Source of the DNA: Cuniculiplasma sp052315415
GTDB taxonomy: Archaea; Thermoplasmatota; Thermoplasmata; Thermoplasmatales; Thermoplasmataceae
Direction: 5' to 3'
Assembly: GCA_052315415.1 (NCBI GenBank)
Contig: JBLSDH010000001.1
Location: forward strand, 151,059 to 215,058
Length of the DNA: 64,000 nt
Shown piece after piece: positions 8,512 to 17,901 of this stretch. Position 1 is the first letter of the stretch; each line of letters begins with the position of its first letter. The position numbers and the translations under genes are program-made. Below the pieces are notes generated by a model. That model made no database searches and was not told the origin of the DNA. It worked only from the letters and a program-made list of their open reading frames with translations.

Positions 8512-9006
8512 ACCGTCGCTGTAATAATTTCTTAGAATGGATGTTACTTCAAAACCGTTTTTCTGATAAAATTTTATACCCCTAACATTATCGGTCCTAA
8601 CCTCCAGCCTCACCGTAATAATCATTTCACTTCTACAAACATCAATGAATCTGTTAATCAATATTGTTCCTATTCCATGGCTCCTGAATTTTTCATCCAC
8701 TGCAAACATCAAAATTCTTGCGTCTGTTCTTGTCATTCTTCTTCCTGTCATGAAGGCAACTATCTCACCATTCCATTCCCCTATGAGAAAAGCCTCCGGC
8801 CATGATTGGTAAATCTCAATGAAAAGATTGTCTGCATAATGTTCAGAAAGAGATTTTTTTGAGATTTCAGCAACCCTCTCCAGGTCATAAGGATCAAAAA
8901 GCCGTATTTTCAGATTTTCACTCACAATTACCTCAAAATCATGTGATTTGCCATTATTTTTTTCATTTTTGTTGGTTTTTTTCCAGAAAAATTTCAGTGA
9001 GATCAC
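8476..9006 (-). CDS. GNAT N-acetyltransferase, RimI/Ard1-like
   Basis: A 176-aa protein with a lysine/asparagine-rich N-terminal extension of about 27 residues, then a GNAT fold. The acetyl-CoA pyrophosphate loop is RSHGIGTILI, followed by VRTDNVRGIKFYQKNGFE, the usual motif B of RimI/Naa10-type protein N-terminal acetyltransferases. It starts at a GTG overlapping the stop of the upstream MBL gene (GTGA), so the two are probably co-translated. The 3' end runs 36 nt into the convergent nucleotidyltransferase gene. The protein target is unknown. Confidence 0.8.
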   Translation of the reverse strand: MISLKFFWKKTNKNEKNNGKSHDFEVIVSENLKIRLFDPYDLERVAEISKKSLSEHYADNLFIEIYQSWPEAFLIGEWNGEIVAFMTGRRMTRTDARILMFAVDEKFRSHGIGTILINRFIDVCRSEMIITVRLEVRTDNVRGIKFYQKNGFEVTSILRNYYSDGSDAYIMSRQII

Positions 9007-9608
9007 CCTATTTTAACTGTTTTTCCGTGTCCCGGGTATACTGTATATCCACTATGACCCAATATTTCCCTGAGAGATTTTTGCGCAAGATCATAATCCA
9101 TACTGAAGGCCTTTGATACAGAGAGTTTTCCTCCTTTCTCCACAGCGCTGTCACCAGAAAATATTACTTTTTCTTCATCAATAACAAAAATTCTGCTGTC
9201 TGGGGTATGTCCCGGAGTTTTCTCAGACCTAATCCAGCTCAACTTCATATTGGAAATTGGTTCTAATTTCACGTTCTGAACACCACTGAACCTTGAAGCA
9301 ATGAATTTTGATATGAATGATTTGCCAGGTTTCATGGGCTCCTTTCCATTAATTACATTTAATTCTCCATCTGGACCATAGATGACTGTATCCTTTAAGT
9401 CCAAATTCTTCAAACCACCAACATGATCAGGATGATAATGAGTTAATAGCACATAATCCACACTGATATTGTTATTCTTAACATACTGAGATATCCTTAA
9501 GCCAGTCTTTTCCGTTCCCGCATCTATGAGAAGAGTTTCATCACCCCTTTTCACAATATAGCAGTTTGCCATACTTTTAGGCAGAGGTTGAATTTTAAAA
9601 TCAGACAT
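9003..9608 (-). CDS. Metallo-beta-lactamase fold hydrolase
   Basis: A 201-aa soluble protein with the MBL zinc motif THYHPDHVGG, a second histidine in TPGHTPDS, the metal aspartate in FSGDSAV and the last histidine in YPGHGKT. These are the ligands of a dinuclear metal site. The small size and lack of extra domains fit glyoxalase II-like or general MBL hydrolases; the substrate cannot be told. The stop overlaps the start of the RimI-like gene by 4 nt. Confidence 0.85.
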   Translation of the reverse strand: MSDFKIQPLPKSMANCYIVKRGDETLLIDAGTEKTGLRISQYVKNNNISVDYVLLTHYHPDHVGGLKNLDLKDTVIYGPDGELNVINGKEPMKPGKSFISKFIASRFSGVQNVKLEPISNMKLSWIRSEKTPGHTPDSRIFVIDEEKVIFSGDSAVEKGGKLSVSKAFSMDYDLAQKSLREILGHSGYTVYPGHGKTVKIG

Positions 9609-9645
9609 AACTTATGTTAATGAATCTGATTATTATCAACTTTTC

Positions 9646-11496
9646 TTAATCTCCAAAAAAACTTTTTATCTCAGAAAAATCTTCACTGCATTTTTTATAA
9701 TCATCAAAAAATGGTATTGATTCTATTCTTGAATCAAAAATGACAACAACACCCCTGTCCCTTAAACCTCTTATTGCTCTTCCTGCCGCCTGCCTCAACT
9801 TTATTATTGCAGGATAAAGAAATGCATACTCCCATCCATTGGAAAATTCGTGATCGTAGTAGGAGAGCAGTGATTTTCTTTTTATGTCAGGTTTTGGGAA
9901 TGGAATGCCAACGATTCCAACAATTTCCAGCAGAGATCCGGGAAGATCTATGCCTTCAGAAGATCTGCCCCCCATAACTGAAAACATGGTTCCCTCTCCA
10001 TTTTTAAATCTCTCCATTATATCTCTGAAGTTCATGGGTGACATGTTTCTCTCTTCTAGAAGAATTCCATCTTTACCAATCACCTCAACAACCTTTTCCA
10101 TGATTGAAAAAGATGGAAAGAAAATTATTTTTCTTCTTTTGCTTGAGTTCATCATCAATCTCAGTTTTTCTCCAATTTTTCTTATCATCTCATCATTCAT
10201 AGTGTCATATTTTGTGCTAACATCATCGCAGTAGAGTTTCAAAAGATTGGATTTATCGAATGGATTTTCCACCCTGTGATAACTGTAATTGGAAAGTCCA
10301 GTTAATTTTATATAAAAGTCAACAGGTTCTATTGTTCCTGAAAGATGCATGCTTTGAGATAGATTAAAATGGGAAAGGGACACTGAAGTATCCATACAAT
10401 ATGTTTCTATGCTTTCATTTTTGGAATCACGAGTCAGTAAACATATATATCTTTCATCGTCCCCCATTTCCATGAATTTTAATTTTTTTGCCAGTGAAAG
10501 AATCCTTGATCTAGGGACTTTATTGCTTCCCTCCATCCTTGCCTCGATTGACATACCTATTGATTCCAGAGCATCAACGAAATAGGATATATCATCAGGT
10601 GTCTTCTTTCCTGTGATGGCAAGATGCTCAAACAGATCCCTGAACATTATTCTTCCCTCTTTTGTCCCATCCCCTGCATTGAACCAGAAGTCTGATATTG
10701 TGTTTCTCATAAGTTCCATAAAATCTGAGACTCTAAAACCAGGAACTATCTCAGGATCACCATAGTTTACCGATTCCCTTTCAGCAAGATCGATCATGTG
10801 AGTTGTAATTTCAAAGGAGTTTGATTCCCTTGCAATTTCCGGAAGGTTATGGGCCTCGTCTACTATCATAAGTACACTTTTCCTTGAACCCCTCATCTTG
10901 TAAAGTGTTGAAATTGCAAGATTATGATTAATCATATACGCATAGGGCATAACCACTATGTCAGCATCTCTCATGGCATATTTTATTGATTCGTATGGGC
11001 AGACACCTTTTGCGGTGAACTCCTGAAATATATCCCCAGGATCATGTATGTTTTGAAGGATATATTGCTCTGTACTTTCTGAAAAAACCTCACCGTTATA
11101 GTACCTGCATCCCTCAGGGTTTTTTTCCAGGCTCAACCTTTTTTTGATGGAGCAGAGTTTTGAAAGTGATTCCACATCAAAATCCCTTTCATCAGTCATC
11201 TCCATGTAAAGTGGGCATAGATTTGCCCTCCCCTGCATCACCACAGCAGAAAATTCCATTTTCGATCTTAGTTTTCTCAGTTCCATTATTATGTGTTCCT
11301 GCTGTGAATTGGTTCTTGTGAGGTAAATAATTTTTTTGCCTTCTTCCTTTGCAAATTTTATTGCAGGTGATAGAGCCATGTATGTTTTACCTGTACCTGT
11401 CCCTGAAGAGAGTATGACATTTTTTCCCTCCTTAAGGTCTTTATAAATATTTTGAATTGTCCTTACCTGATAATCCCTCTTTTCATATTCTTCCAT
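9646..11496 (-). CDS. xpd: XPD/Rad3-type DNA helicase with iron-sulfur cluster
   Basis: XPD is a 5'-3' SF2 DNA helicase. The 616-aa protein shows Walker A GTGTGKT at 32-38 and DEAH at 213-216. Between them four cysteines (94, 115, 130, 166) are spaced as in the archaeal XPD [4Fe-4S] domain. The C-terminal helicase half carries GGRSSEGIDLPG and motif VI QAAGRAIRG. The gene follows a TPR-protein gene after 4 nt on the same strand. Archaeal XPD is linked to DNA repair, although its exact role there is unsettled. Confidence 0.93.
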   Translation of the reverse strand: MEEYEKRDYQVRTIQNIYKDLKEGKNVILSSGTGTGKTYMALSPAIKFAKEEGKKIIYLTRTNSQQEHIIMELRKLRSKMEFSAVVMQGRANLCPLYMEMTDERDFDVESLSKLCSIKKRLSLEKNPEGCRYYNGEVFSESTEQYILQNIHDPGDIFQEFTAKGVCPYESIKYAMRDADIVVMPYAYMINHNLAISTLYKMRGSRKSVLMIVDEAHNLPEIARESNSFEITTHMIDLAERESVNYGDPEIVPGFRVSDFMELMRNTISDFWFNAGDGTKEGRIMFRDLFEHLAITGKKTPDDISYFVDALESIGMSIEARMEGSNKVPRSRILSLAKKLKFMEMGDDERYICLLTRDSKNESIETYCMDTSVSLSHFNLSQSMHLSGTIEPVDFYIKLTGLSNYSYHRVENPFDKSNLLKLYCDDVSTKYDTMNDEMIRKIGEKLRLMMNSSKRRKIIFFPSFSIMEKVVEVIGKDGILLEERNMSPMNFRDIMERFKNGEGTMFSVMGGRSSEGIDLPGSLLEIVGIVGIPFPKPDIKRKSLLSYYDHEFSNGWEYAFLYPAIIKLRQAAGRAIRGLRDRGVVVIFDSRIESIPFFDDYKKCSEDFSEIKSFFGD

Positions 11497-11500
11497 CTTT

Positions 11501-12196
11501 TTAAAGCGCCCCTAACTTCTTTTTTCTCTCTTCAAGATCTTCAGGCGAAATGTTGAACTTTGATGCTTCATCAAGAGCTTTTTTTGCTTCCTCCTTCCTT
11601 CCCAGTGATGTGAGTATGTCGCATTTCAAAAGATAAAATATTCCATTTTCAGGTATCAGATCTATTGTTTCATCTGCTTCCTTAAGTGCTTCCTCCTCTC
11701 TTCCAAGATTTCTTAATATTTCTATTTTCCTGTATCTGTAGATCTGATTGGTATCATTCAGCCTTATGGCCTCATCAAGGTCTTTTATACATTTTTCATT
11801 TTCCTTTTTTCTGAAGTATGCATTAGCCCTGTTGTAGAAGAAGTCTGGTATGTCACTTTCAAGTTCTATTGCCTTTGAAAACTCACTGATAGCCTGATCT
11901 ATGTTCCCGCTGTCCTCATATGCCGCACCAAGATGATTGTGATAATCAGCAGTTCCTGGCATAATTTCTATTGCCTTCAGATAGTCTTTTATTGCTGCAT
12001 CATACATTCTCAGGGAATAATATGCATATCCTCGGTTAAAGTAAAAATCCGGATCATTTGGGAGTATCTTTATTGCCCTGGTGAATTCCTTTATGGCTGC
12101 AGTATAATTTTTTGTGTTGAAATATGAAATGCCCCTTTCATTGTAGTCATCTGCAATTTCATCCCTGTCTCTTGGAAGTTCATCATCATTTTCCAT
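11501..12196 (-). CDS. Tetratricopeptide repeat protein
   Basis: The 231-aa protein is almost entirely made of 34-residue TPR helices: repeats begin near YNERGISYFNTKNY, YFNRGYAYYSLRMY, HNHLGAAYEDSGN and YNRANAYFRKKEN, with two or three weaker repeats to the end. It has no signal peptide or membrane segment, so it is probably a cytosolic scaffold. It is separated from xpd by 4 nt and likely shares its mRNA, but no functional link can be read from the sequence. Confidence 0.85.
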   Translation of the reverse strand: MENDDELPRDRDEIADDYNERGISYFNTKNYTAAIKEFTRAIKILPNDPDFYFNRGYAYYSLRMYDAAIKDYLKAIEIMPGTADYHNHLGAAYEDSGNIDQAISEFSKAIELESDIPDFFYNRANAYFRKKENEKCIKDLDEAIRLNDTNQIYRYRKIEILRNLGREEEALKEADETIDLIPENGIFYLLKCDILTSLGRKEEAKKALDEASKFNISPEDLEERKKKLGAL

Positions 12197-12262
12197 AAAG
12201 GGTAAATTCCTGTTATTACATTAATTTAATCTGTGCAAACATAAAAATATTTAATCGAATAA

Positions 12263-12730
12263 TCAGATTGTAACTTCGAACTTTTCACCCTTTTTAATAA
12301 CCAATCCTGAATAAAAGCCCCACTCTATAAGGGTTATTTCAAGTCCATGTTTCCCGTATGGATTGTTGTATTTCTGAACACCATTATTTATAAGCTCTTC
12401 CATGAGCTCATCGATGTCAAATTTCCTTAATTTAATTGCACTAACAAATGGTTCAAGGCCTATAATTGCAGATTTTAGTATCTGTTTTCTTATTTTTGGA
12501 TTTGATCTGATATAGTTCAGACCATGTTCTGTTATCCAGATATCACCCTGCTCAGTTTTTATAAATCCCATTTCACTTGCCGCATAAATTATGGGCATAA
12601 GATCATCTATATCAACTTCCATCTCCTTTTCAATTTTAAAAAGATCTGTATGATTGTTGAATTCATGATTTAAAGTATATAGCAAACCCACCAGATCTGC
12701 AACCCTCGCATCAGGGTCAATGGTGTACAT
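12263..12730 (-). CDS. Stand-alone AAA_assoc_C-like (ABC-transporter regulatory tail) protein
   Basis: The protein reads like the C-terminal domain usually fused behind nitrate/sulfonate-type ABC transporter ATPases (AAA_assoc_C, PF09821): PDARVADLVGLLYTLN, then DLFKIEKEMEVDIDDLMPIIYAASEMGF and GDIWITEHGLNYI. That family looks like a winged helix with a dimerisation region. Here it is a free 155-aa protein with no ATPase gene beside it. It might be a regulator that lost its transporter; this is inference. Its role is unknown. Confidence 0.65.
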   Translation of the reverse strand: MYTIDPDARVADLVGLLYTLNHEFNNHTDLFKIEKEMEVDIDDLMPIIYAASEMGFIKTEQGDIWITEHGLNYIRSNPKIRKQILKSAIIGLEPFVSAIKLRKFDIDELMEELINNGVQKYNNPYGKHGLEITLIEWGFYSGLVIKKGEKFEVTI

Positions 12731-12774
12731 AGAGAAGAATGTTTAACTTATAAAAAATTGTTTTGATTTTATAA

Positions 12775-13977
12775 TTAAAATACTTCAATTTTCCCGTTCA
12801 CAAAGCCATCTGTAAGTTCGAATATATGCTCAAGCTTATCATTTGCTATGGCTTCGATGTTCTTCTGGTGTTTTGACGGGTCTACGTTGTCTCCATATAT
12901 TACCTGAAGAGATGCCACATGAGGATTGTCGATGCTCCTTCCTATCTGTGAAACTATTCTCACAAATACTTCAACAACATCTCCTCCCTCTTCGGAAACT
13001 ACCTTTGAGGCTATCATGTTTGAGAGAACATTGTAAAGTTTTCCTACATGTGTAACAGGATTTTTTCCAGCAGCGGCTTCCATGCTCATTGGCTTGTATG
13101 GGGTGATAATACCATTAACCCTGTTTCCCCTTCCCACTGATCCATCATCACCGTTTTCCATGGAAAGACCTGTTACTGTGAGATAATGGCTTGTTATCTT
13201 ATCTCCATCCTTATCTGCTGTGTTTATGAATATCTTAACATTTTTATCTGATACCTTGGCCGCATTGTCCTCAAGAAGATTCTGCATCTCTTCCTTTATT
13301 GAGAAATATTCCGAACTGTCCTTAACGTATTTGTCAACATATGCAGCTGCAACTGTAAGATTTATCACATCGTTCTGTCTATATCCCATGACCTTAATAT
13401 CGTACCCTATGGCAGGAAGCTTCTTTTTCATCTCACCGTTTATGAATGCTTCTGTTGATTTTACAAGCTTCTCTGTATCTGTAAATGGTGCAAAGCCAAC
13501 TCCAAACGATGTATCATTAGCCCTGAACTTGCTTGTGTCATATACTTCTCTGAGATCAACAGAACCATGCCCAATTCTTGAATCTATCATAACATCAGCA
13601 TCAAGGTCCAGATGCTTGAAATTATTCTGAAGATAATCCTTTGCAGCCTTTATTGCAACTGATTTGCACGGAATTCTCTCTCCATTAACAGTTGTGGTTG
13701 CCCTGCCTGAAAGAAGTATATATACAGGATCAAGTACTGCTCCTCCACCAAACTTTGGTGCAGACTGACCGCCTACAACCTCAACCTGATCAGTGTTGTG
13801 ATGCAGTATTCTTCCATAGTGTTTGAGGTAGTATTTACTCAGCTCCCTGCTCACTGCCTCGGCAATTCCATCAGAAACACTGTCCGGATGACCAATACCT
13901 TTTCTCTCAACCAGCTCTACTGCTCTCTTGAATGTTGGAACCTGTTTTATGGGTTCTACAGATATGTTTCTTTCCAT
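12775..13977 (-). CDS. mat: S-adenosylmethionine synthetase, archaeal type
   Basis: This enzyme makes AdoMet from methionine and ATP. The 400-aa sequence is the archaeal (COG1812-type) form, not the bacterial MetK: VERKGIGHPDSVSDGIAEAVSRELS near the N-terminus, then NTDQVEVVGGQSAPKFGGG, DSRIGHGSVDL and the glycine-rich GDDGSVGRGNRVNGIITPYKPMSMEAAAGKNPVTHVGK. Length and ends are typical. It is an isolated gene on the minus strand, divergent from purH with about 130 bp between them. Confidence 0.97.
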   Translation of the reverse strand: MERNISVEPIKQVPTFKRAVELVERKGIGHPDSVSDGIAEAVSRELSKYYLKHYGRILHHNTDQVEVVGGQSAPKFGGGAVLDPVYILLSGRATTTVNGERIPCKSVAIKAAKDYLQNNFKHLDLDADVMIDSRIGHGSVDLREVYDTSKFRANDTSFGVGFAPFTDTEKLVKSTEAFINGEMKKKLPAIGYDIKVMGYRQNDVINLTVAAAYVDKYVKDSSEYFSIKEEMQNLLEDNAAKVSDKNVKIFINTADKDGDKITSHYLTVTGLSMENGDDGSVGRGNRVNGIITPYKPMSMEAAAGKNPVTHVGKLYNVLSNMIASKVVSEEGGDVVEVFVRIVSQIGRSIDNPHVASLQVIYGDNVDPSKHQKNIEAIANDKLEHIFELTDGFVNGKIEVF

Positions 13978-14073
13978 ATTATCCTGCCAAGAACATTTGA
14001 TCTTTATAAAATATTTTGTTAACTTCCACCATAAATTACTGAAATAAACAAAATATTACTGTGGGTTATTGAA

Positions 14074-14084
14074 AATAATATATG
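14074..14084 (+). promoter_or_regulatory. TATA box before purH
   Basis: AATAATATATG is centred about 26 nt before the purH ATG with no Shine-Dalgarno sequence, pointing to a leaderless transcript. Confidence 0.45.
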
Positions 14085-14105
14085 CCATAGATTGATAAGA
14101 AAAAT

Positions 14106-15572
14106 ATGAATATTCTTGCAAGCGTCACAAATAAAAATGGACTGGCAGAGTTTATTAAAGGCATGGATGACGTAAATGTATATTCCACAGGAGGTACTCA
14201 GAAATATTTAAATGAAAATGGAATTAAATCCATATCAATTGAGAGTCTCACTGGTTTCAGGGATATATTTGATGGTAGAGTTAAAACACTTCATCCTTCA
14301 ATTTTTTCAGGCCTCCTTTACAGGGATGAAAATGATTTGAAATTGCTTGATAAAATGGGATATGTACCATTTCACATGCTCATATGTAATCTCTATGAAT
14401 TTGAAAAATTTAAGGAAAGTACTGAACAGGAGAAGATAGAGCATATAGACATAGGGGGTGTCTCCCTGATTAGGGCTGCTGCAAAAAATTGGAAAAATGT
14501 TGCAGTTGTTACCGATGTAAATGATTACCATACTGTATTGAAAGAGATCAAAGAACTTGGAGATGTTTCTCAAAATACTAAAAAATATCTAATGAAGAAA
14601 GCGTTTAGATTAACCTCTGCTTATGATAGTGTCATTTATAATTCATACAGGGATGATAATGATCCGGACCTGTTGGTAATTAATTCAGAAAATGGAAAGG
14701 TATTAAGATATGGGGAAAACCCTTCCCAGAGAGGAATTTTCATATCTGATGACAGTGGACAATATGAAATACTACAGGGCAAGGAAATGTCTTACAATAA
14801 CTATATGGATGCATCCTCTGCCATACAGACCATAATGGAATTTGAAAATGAGAATGCTGCTGTTGTGATAAAACACAATACACCATGTGGGGCCGCTGTG
14901 AAGAAGAAACTTTCAGATGCTTTGAAATACGCAATTCTTGCAGATGAGGAGTCTGCTTACGGTTCAGTCATAGCTGTTAATGGGATATTCGATGAGGATT
15001 GTGAATCTGTGATTGATAAAAGGTTTGTTGAGATAATAATCGCGAAGGATTTTACTCCTGAGGCACTTTTTAAGCTTTCAAGAAAGAAAAATTTAAGAGT
15101 TATAAAATACAAAGGTAAGGATCATAATAGTAATGTCAAGTCAATTTTTGGAGGGTATCTTTTACAGTCAAAAATGATTGTAAAACCAGAAAAAATAGAT
15201 GTGGTCAATGGTAAAGTTGAAGAGAGAGAATTGAAGGACCTTCTGTTTGCATGGAAGATTGTAGCCCATTGCAGAAGCAATGCAATAGTTCTCGCTAAGG
15301 ATGGTGTAACAGTTGGAATCGGAGCAGGTCAGACTTCAAGGGTAGAGGCTACAAGGATTGCAGTGAGAAGAGCAGGGGAAAATGCTAAAAATTCAGTAAT
15401 GGCATCTGATGCCTATTTACCATTTCCGGACAATGTGGAGGAAGCAGGTAGGGTAGGTATATGCTCAATCATAGAGCCAGGAGGATCCATAAGAGATAAG
15501 GAGGTAATAGAAAAGTGCCGTGAACTTAATATTTCCCTTGTTTTTACAGGTAACAGGGTCTTCCTGCATTAG
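14106..15572 (+). CDS. purH: Bifunctional AICAR transformylase / IMP cyclohydrolase (PurH)
   Basis: PurH performs the last two steps of IMP synthesis. The N-terminal cyclohydrolase (MGS-like) part starts MNILASVTNKNG and contains GRVKTLHPSIFSGLLYR. The transformylase part has LRYGENPSQ, KHNTPCGAA, the catalytic-type histidine region AWKIVAHCRSNAIVLAKDG and SDAYLPFPDNVEEAG. At 488 aa it is slightly shorter than the bacterial enzyme (about 510-530). Many archaea use PurO/PurP instead, so a bacterial-type PurH is a useful lineage marker. purF is 5 kb downstream on the same strand but in another unit. Confidence 0.96.
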   Translation: MNILASVTNKNGLAEFIKGMDDVNVYSTGGTQKYLNENGIKSISIESLTGFRDIFDGRVKTLHPSIFSGLLYRDENDLKLLDKMGYVPFHMLICNLYEFEKFKESTEQEKIEHIDIGGVSLIRAAAKNWKNVAVVTDVNDYHTVLKEIKELGDVSQNTKKYLMKKAFRLTSAYDSVIYNSYRDDNDPDLLVINSENGKVLRYGENPSQRGIFISDDSGQYEILQGKEMSYNNYMDASSAIQTIMEFENENAAVVIKHNTPCGAAVKKKLSDALKYAILADEESAYGSVIAVNGIFDEDCESVIDKRFVEIIIAKDFTPEALFKLSRKKNLRVIKYKGKDHNSNVKSIFGGYLLQSKMIVKPEKIDVVNGKVEERELKDLLFAWKIVAHCRSNAIVLAKDGVTVGIGAGQTSRVEATRIAVRRAGENAKNSVMASDAYLPFPDNVEEAGRVGICSIIEPGGSIRDKEVIEKCRELNISLVFTGNRVFLH

Positions 15573-15627
15573 AATGAAATTTAAGAAAAAAATAATTAAC
15601 AAAAGCCCAATATGGGTTTGATATAAA

Positions 15628-15795
15628 ATGGGAACAGCATCCAACTGTACATCATGTGGAAGAGGTCTGGTTGAGGAGGGATATTCAATTTTTGACTGCC
15701 CTCAGTGTGGAGAACAGGTAATAGGAAGGTGTAGAATATGCAGGGAACAGACCACACCCTATACCTGTGAAAAATGTGGATTTCAGGGACCATAG
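15628..15795 (+). CDS. Small zinc-ribbon protein (HVO_2753-like)
   Basis: A 55-residue protein with four paired-cysteine knuckles: CTSCG, CPQCG, CRIC and CEKCG. The order and size match the small archaeal double zinc-finger family typified by HVO_2753, usually found directly before the EF-1beta gene, as here. The ATG at 15628 gives the full protein; the stop TAG is 8 nt before the EF-1beta ATG. Its biochemical role is not known. Confidence 0.85.
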   Translation: MGTASNCTSCGRGLVEEGYSIFDCPQCGEQVIGRCRICREQTTPYTCEKCGFQGP

Positions 15796-15803
15796 GTGAT
15801 CTC

Positions 15804-16067
15804 ATGGCAGAGGTGGTCATAACTTTCTCAGTGCTTCCAGAGGAAGATTACAATATAGATGATCTGATTGAAAACCTGAAAAATAATCTAAAGGATAAAT
15901 GCAAGGTTGCCAAAATTGAAAAAAAGGATCTTGCTTTTGGTCTGCAGAATGTAAATTTACAGGTAATCGTTCCAGACAGGGATAATGAACACGACAGAAT
16001 TGAGGGGGAAATAAAAAAAATTAAAGGGGTCGGACAGGTAGAAACCGAAGAATTGGGCCTTGTGTGA
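15804..16067 (+). CDS. ef1b: Translation elongation factor 1-beta (aEF-1B)
   Basis: aEF-1B is the nucleotide exchange factor for aEF-1A. The 87-residue protein has the small alpha/beta fold of the family: MAEVVITFSVLPEEDYNIDD at the start, KKDLAFGLQNVNLQVIVPD in the middle and GVGQVETEELGLV at the end. The start at 15804 is set by a GGTGAT Shine-Dalgarno just upstream; the in-frame ATG at 15774 lies inside the zinc-ribbon gene. The end overlaps the glycosyltransferase start by 4 nt. Confidence 0.93.
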   Translation: MAEVVITFSVLPEEDYNIDDLIENLKNNLKDKCKVAKIEKKDLAFGLQNVNLQVIVPDRDNEHDRIEGEIKKIKGVGQVETEELGLV

Positions 16068-17137
16068 ACTTGGTAATTTTTCTTATTCTGTTCTGGATTT
16101 TTATATTAATATCATTTCTTAATTTTATTTTTCATTTCATACTCTCTTTTCCCAGAAAGAATAAAATGATAAATTACAGGGATTTTGTAGGCAAGGTGCT
16201 GGTTATTTTGCCCATTAAGGGCTCAGATTATTCAATTGAAGAAAACATAAAAAGCGTAATTGAGCAGAAAGAGGTTGACTTTAAACTTGTTGTGGTTTTT
16301 GACGATGAGAATGAGAGTGAAATACCGTTAATAAAAAAATTAAACCTTAATTACATAATCACAGATAGAAACCTGAAGAAAGGATCAGGAAAGGTAAGAG
16401 CGATCACAACAGCATTGACAATCTTTAAAGATTATGATGCCTATGTTGTTGTTGATTCTGATGTTCAGGTAGAGAAGGGATGGCTAAAAAACCTCATAAG
16501 ACCACTTTCTGATGATAAAATAGGAGCGAGCACAACTTTCCCTTATTTCAAGGGAGTCAGCGGACTGTGGTCAAAGATCAAAACACTCTGGGGTTTCGTT
16601 GGCATGAGTATGATGGAATCAAAAATCACAAGGTTCTGTTGGGGAGGCTCCATGGCTTTTAAGAAAGAACTCATAGATGATTCCATTGAATATTTTGCAT
16701 CATCTGTTTCCGATGACATGGCAATTACAGAACTCTGCGCAAGGAAAAATTATAATATTGAATATTGCCCTGATGCTGTTGCAATAGTGAACTCTCCCGA
16801 TAATTTCAATGTCTTCTCTGAATGGAGTGTAAGACAGACCGCACTAATGATAAGCAGGAGAAGAAAATACATAATTTATGGTATTGGGATATATCTGTCT
16901 TTCATATTTCTCTTCTGGGAGGGCCTATTCCTGGGAATTTTTTACAATCATCTGTTTTTTATTTTCCTAATACCTTTTATCCTGAGTGAAATTAGAACAT
17001 TTGGAAGACTTAAGGACAAAGATGCAGTCTATTTCTTCCTACAGTTTATTCTTCCATACATATACTGTGTAAATATTGCAATTGCTTCAAAAAAGAGAAC
17101 AATAACTTGGAGAGGTTCAAAATACGATCTTTACTGA
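16064..17137 (+). CDS. Membrane glycosyltransferase, GT2/GT21-like
   Basis: A GTG start overlaps the EF-1beta stop (GTGA). A hydrophobic N-terminal segment (residues 4-30) is followed by a GT-A domain: VLVILPIKGSDYSIEENI, the DxD-type metal motif in VVDSDVQ, a SDDMAI acceptor-site motif and SVRQTALMISRRRK, a degenerate form of the QxxRW motif of processive GT2 enzymes. Three more hydrophobic segments close the 357-aa protein. The layout is like ceramide glucosyltransferases (GT21), so a lipid acceptor is plausible. The sugar and acceptor are unknown. Confidence 0.8.
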   Translation: MNLVIFLILFWIFILISFLNFIFHFILSFPRKNKMINYRDFVGKVLVILPIKGSDYSIEENIKSVIEQKEVDFKLVVVFDDENESEIPLIKKLNLNYIITDRNLKKGSGKVRAITTALTIFKDYDAYVVVDSDVQVEKGWLKNLIRPLSDDKIGASTTFPYFKGVSGLWSKIKTLWGFVGMSMMESKITRFCWGGSMAFKKELIDDSIEYFASSVSDDMAITELCARKNYNIEYCPDAVAIVNSPDNFNVFSEWSVRQTALMISRRRKYIIYGIGIYLSFIFLFWEGLFLGIFYNHLFFIFLIPFILSEIRTFGRLKDKDAVYFFLQFILPYIYCVNIAIASKKRTITWRGSKYDLY

Positions 17138-17901
17138 AAATAGTTCAGGTCTTCCCCCTTTCCCTGCTGCTGTTTCTCGCCCTCTGCCTGTATCTTTTGA
17201 GTTATGTTGTCAATGTTTTTAATTCTCTCCTCAAGATCTGAAAGATCTACCTTGAAACCTACTATTTTTTGTAGAACTTTAATTATCTCAATTGCAGCCT
17301 TTGGATCTGGGAAATATCCGGATGTTTCACCCATAAGACATGCAGAAGGAATGCCATACATCAGCTCAGACATTCCAATTATCAGACCATTCATTCCTAT
17401 TATTCCACCGCCCGGTTCACCTGTTGAAAAGATAACTCCTGATTTTTCAAGACCTTCCTTCAAAGATATATTTGACACAGCACCAAGTATCCTAGGGCTT
17501 TCCACAATCTTTCCTATACCATATCCTCCTATGGTGTATATGACATCAACATGGTATTTCAATGCCATTTCAAGAACCTTTGAAATCAACTCATATTGGC
17601 CCTCTGAATCGTTTGCCTGAAAATCCCCTGTGTATATTATAAGGTTCTTGTTCTTACTTAATTTTTTCATGAAAAATGAATTCCTTGTTAGATTTGCCAC
17701 TCCATCACTGTTAATTAACACCTGAGGTGGAAAATATTCCGAATAGATGTCACATATCTGTACCATGCCCATCTTTTCAATTATGTAGGCTGCAACAATC
17801 TTTCCAACATTTCCTATTCCAGGGAGACCACAGATCATTATGTTTTTCCCACGTATTTCCGGGAGACCATACTCCTTAACTATTATTTTTTCCACATCCA
17901 T
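17131..17901 (-). CDS. PAC2-family protein (proteasome assembly chaperone-like)
   Basis: The 256-aa protein carries the PAC2/DUF75 hallmarks: NIMICGLPGIGNVGKIVAAYIIEKM near the N-terminus, LIIYTGDFQANDSEGQYEL, TIGGYGIG and the late IPSACLMGETSGYFPDPKAA. A C-terminal coiled segment rich in E, K and Q follows (about 230-256). The ATG at 17901 begins MDVEKIIVKEYGLPE, the usual family start; the longer ORF to 17982 overlaps nop10 further and is disfavoured. The last gene of the L44e-S27e-aIF2a-Nop10-PAC2 string, it overlaps the convergent glycosyltransferase by 7 nt. Confidence 0.85.
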   Translation of the reverse strand: MDVEKIIVKEYGLPEIRGKNIMICGLPGIGNVGKIVAAYIIEKMGMVQICDIYSEYFPPQVLINSDGVANLTRNSFFMKKLSKNKNLIIYTGDFQANDSEGQYELISKVLEMALKYHVDVIYTIGGYGIGKIVESPRILGAVSNISLKEGLEKSGVIFSTGEPGGGIIGMNGLIIGMSELMYGIPSACLMGETSGYFPDPKAAIEIIKVLQKIVGFKVDLSDLEERIKNIDNITQKIQAEGEKQQQGKGEDLNYFQ

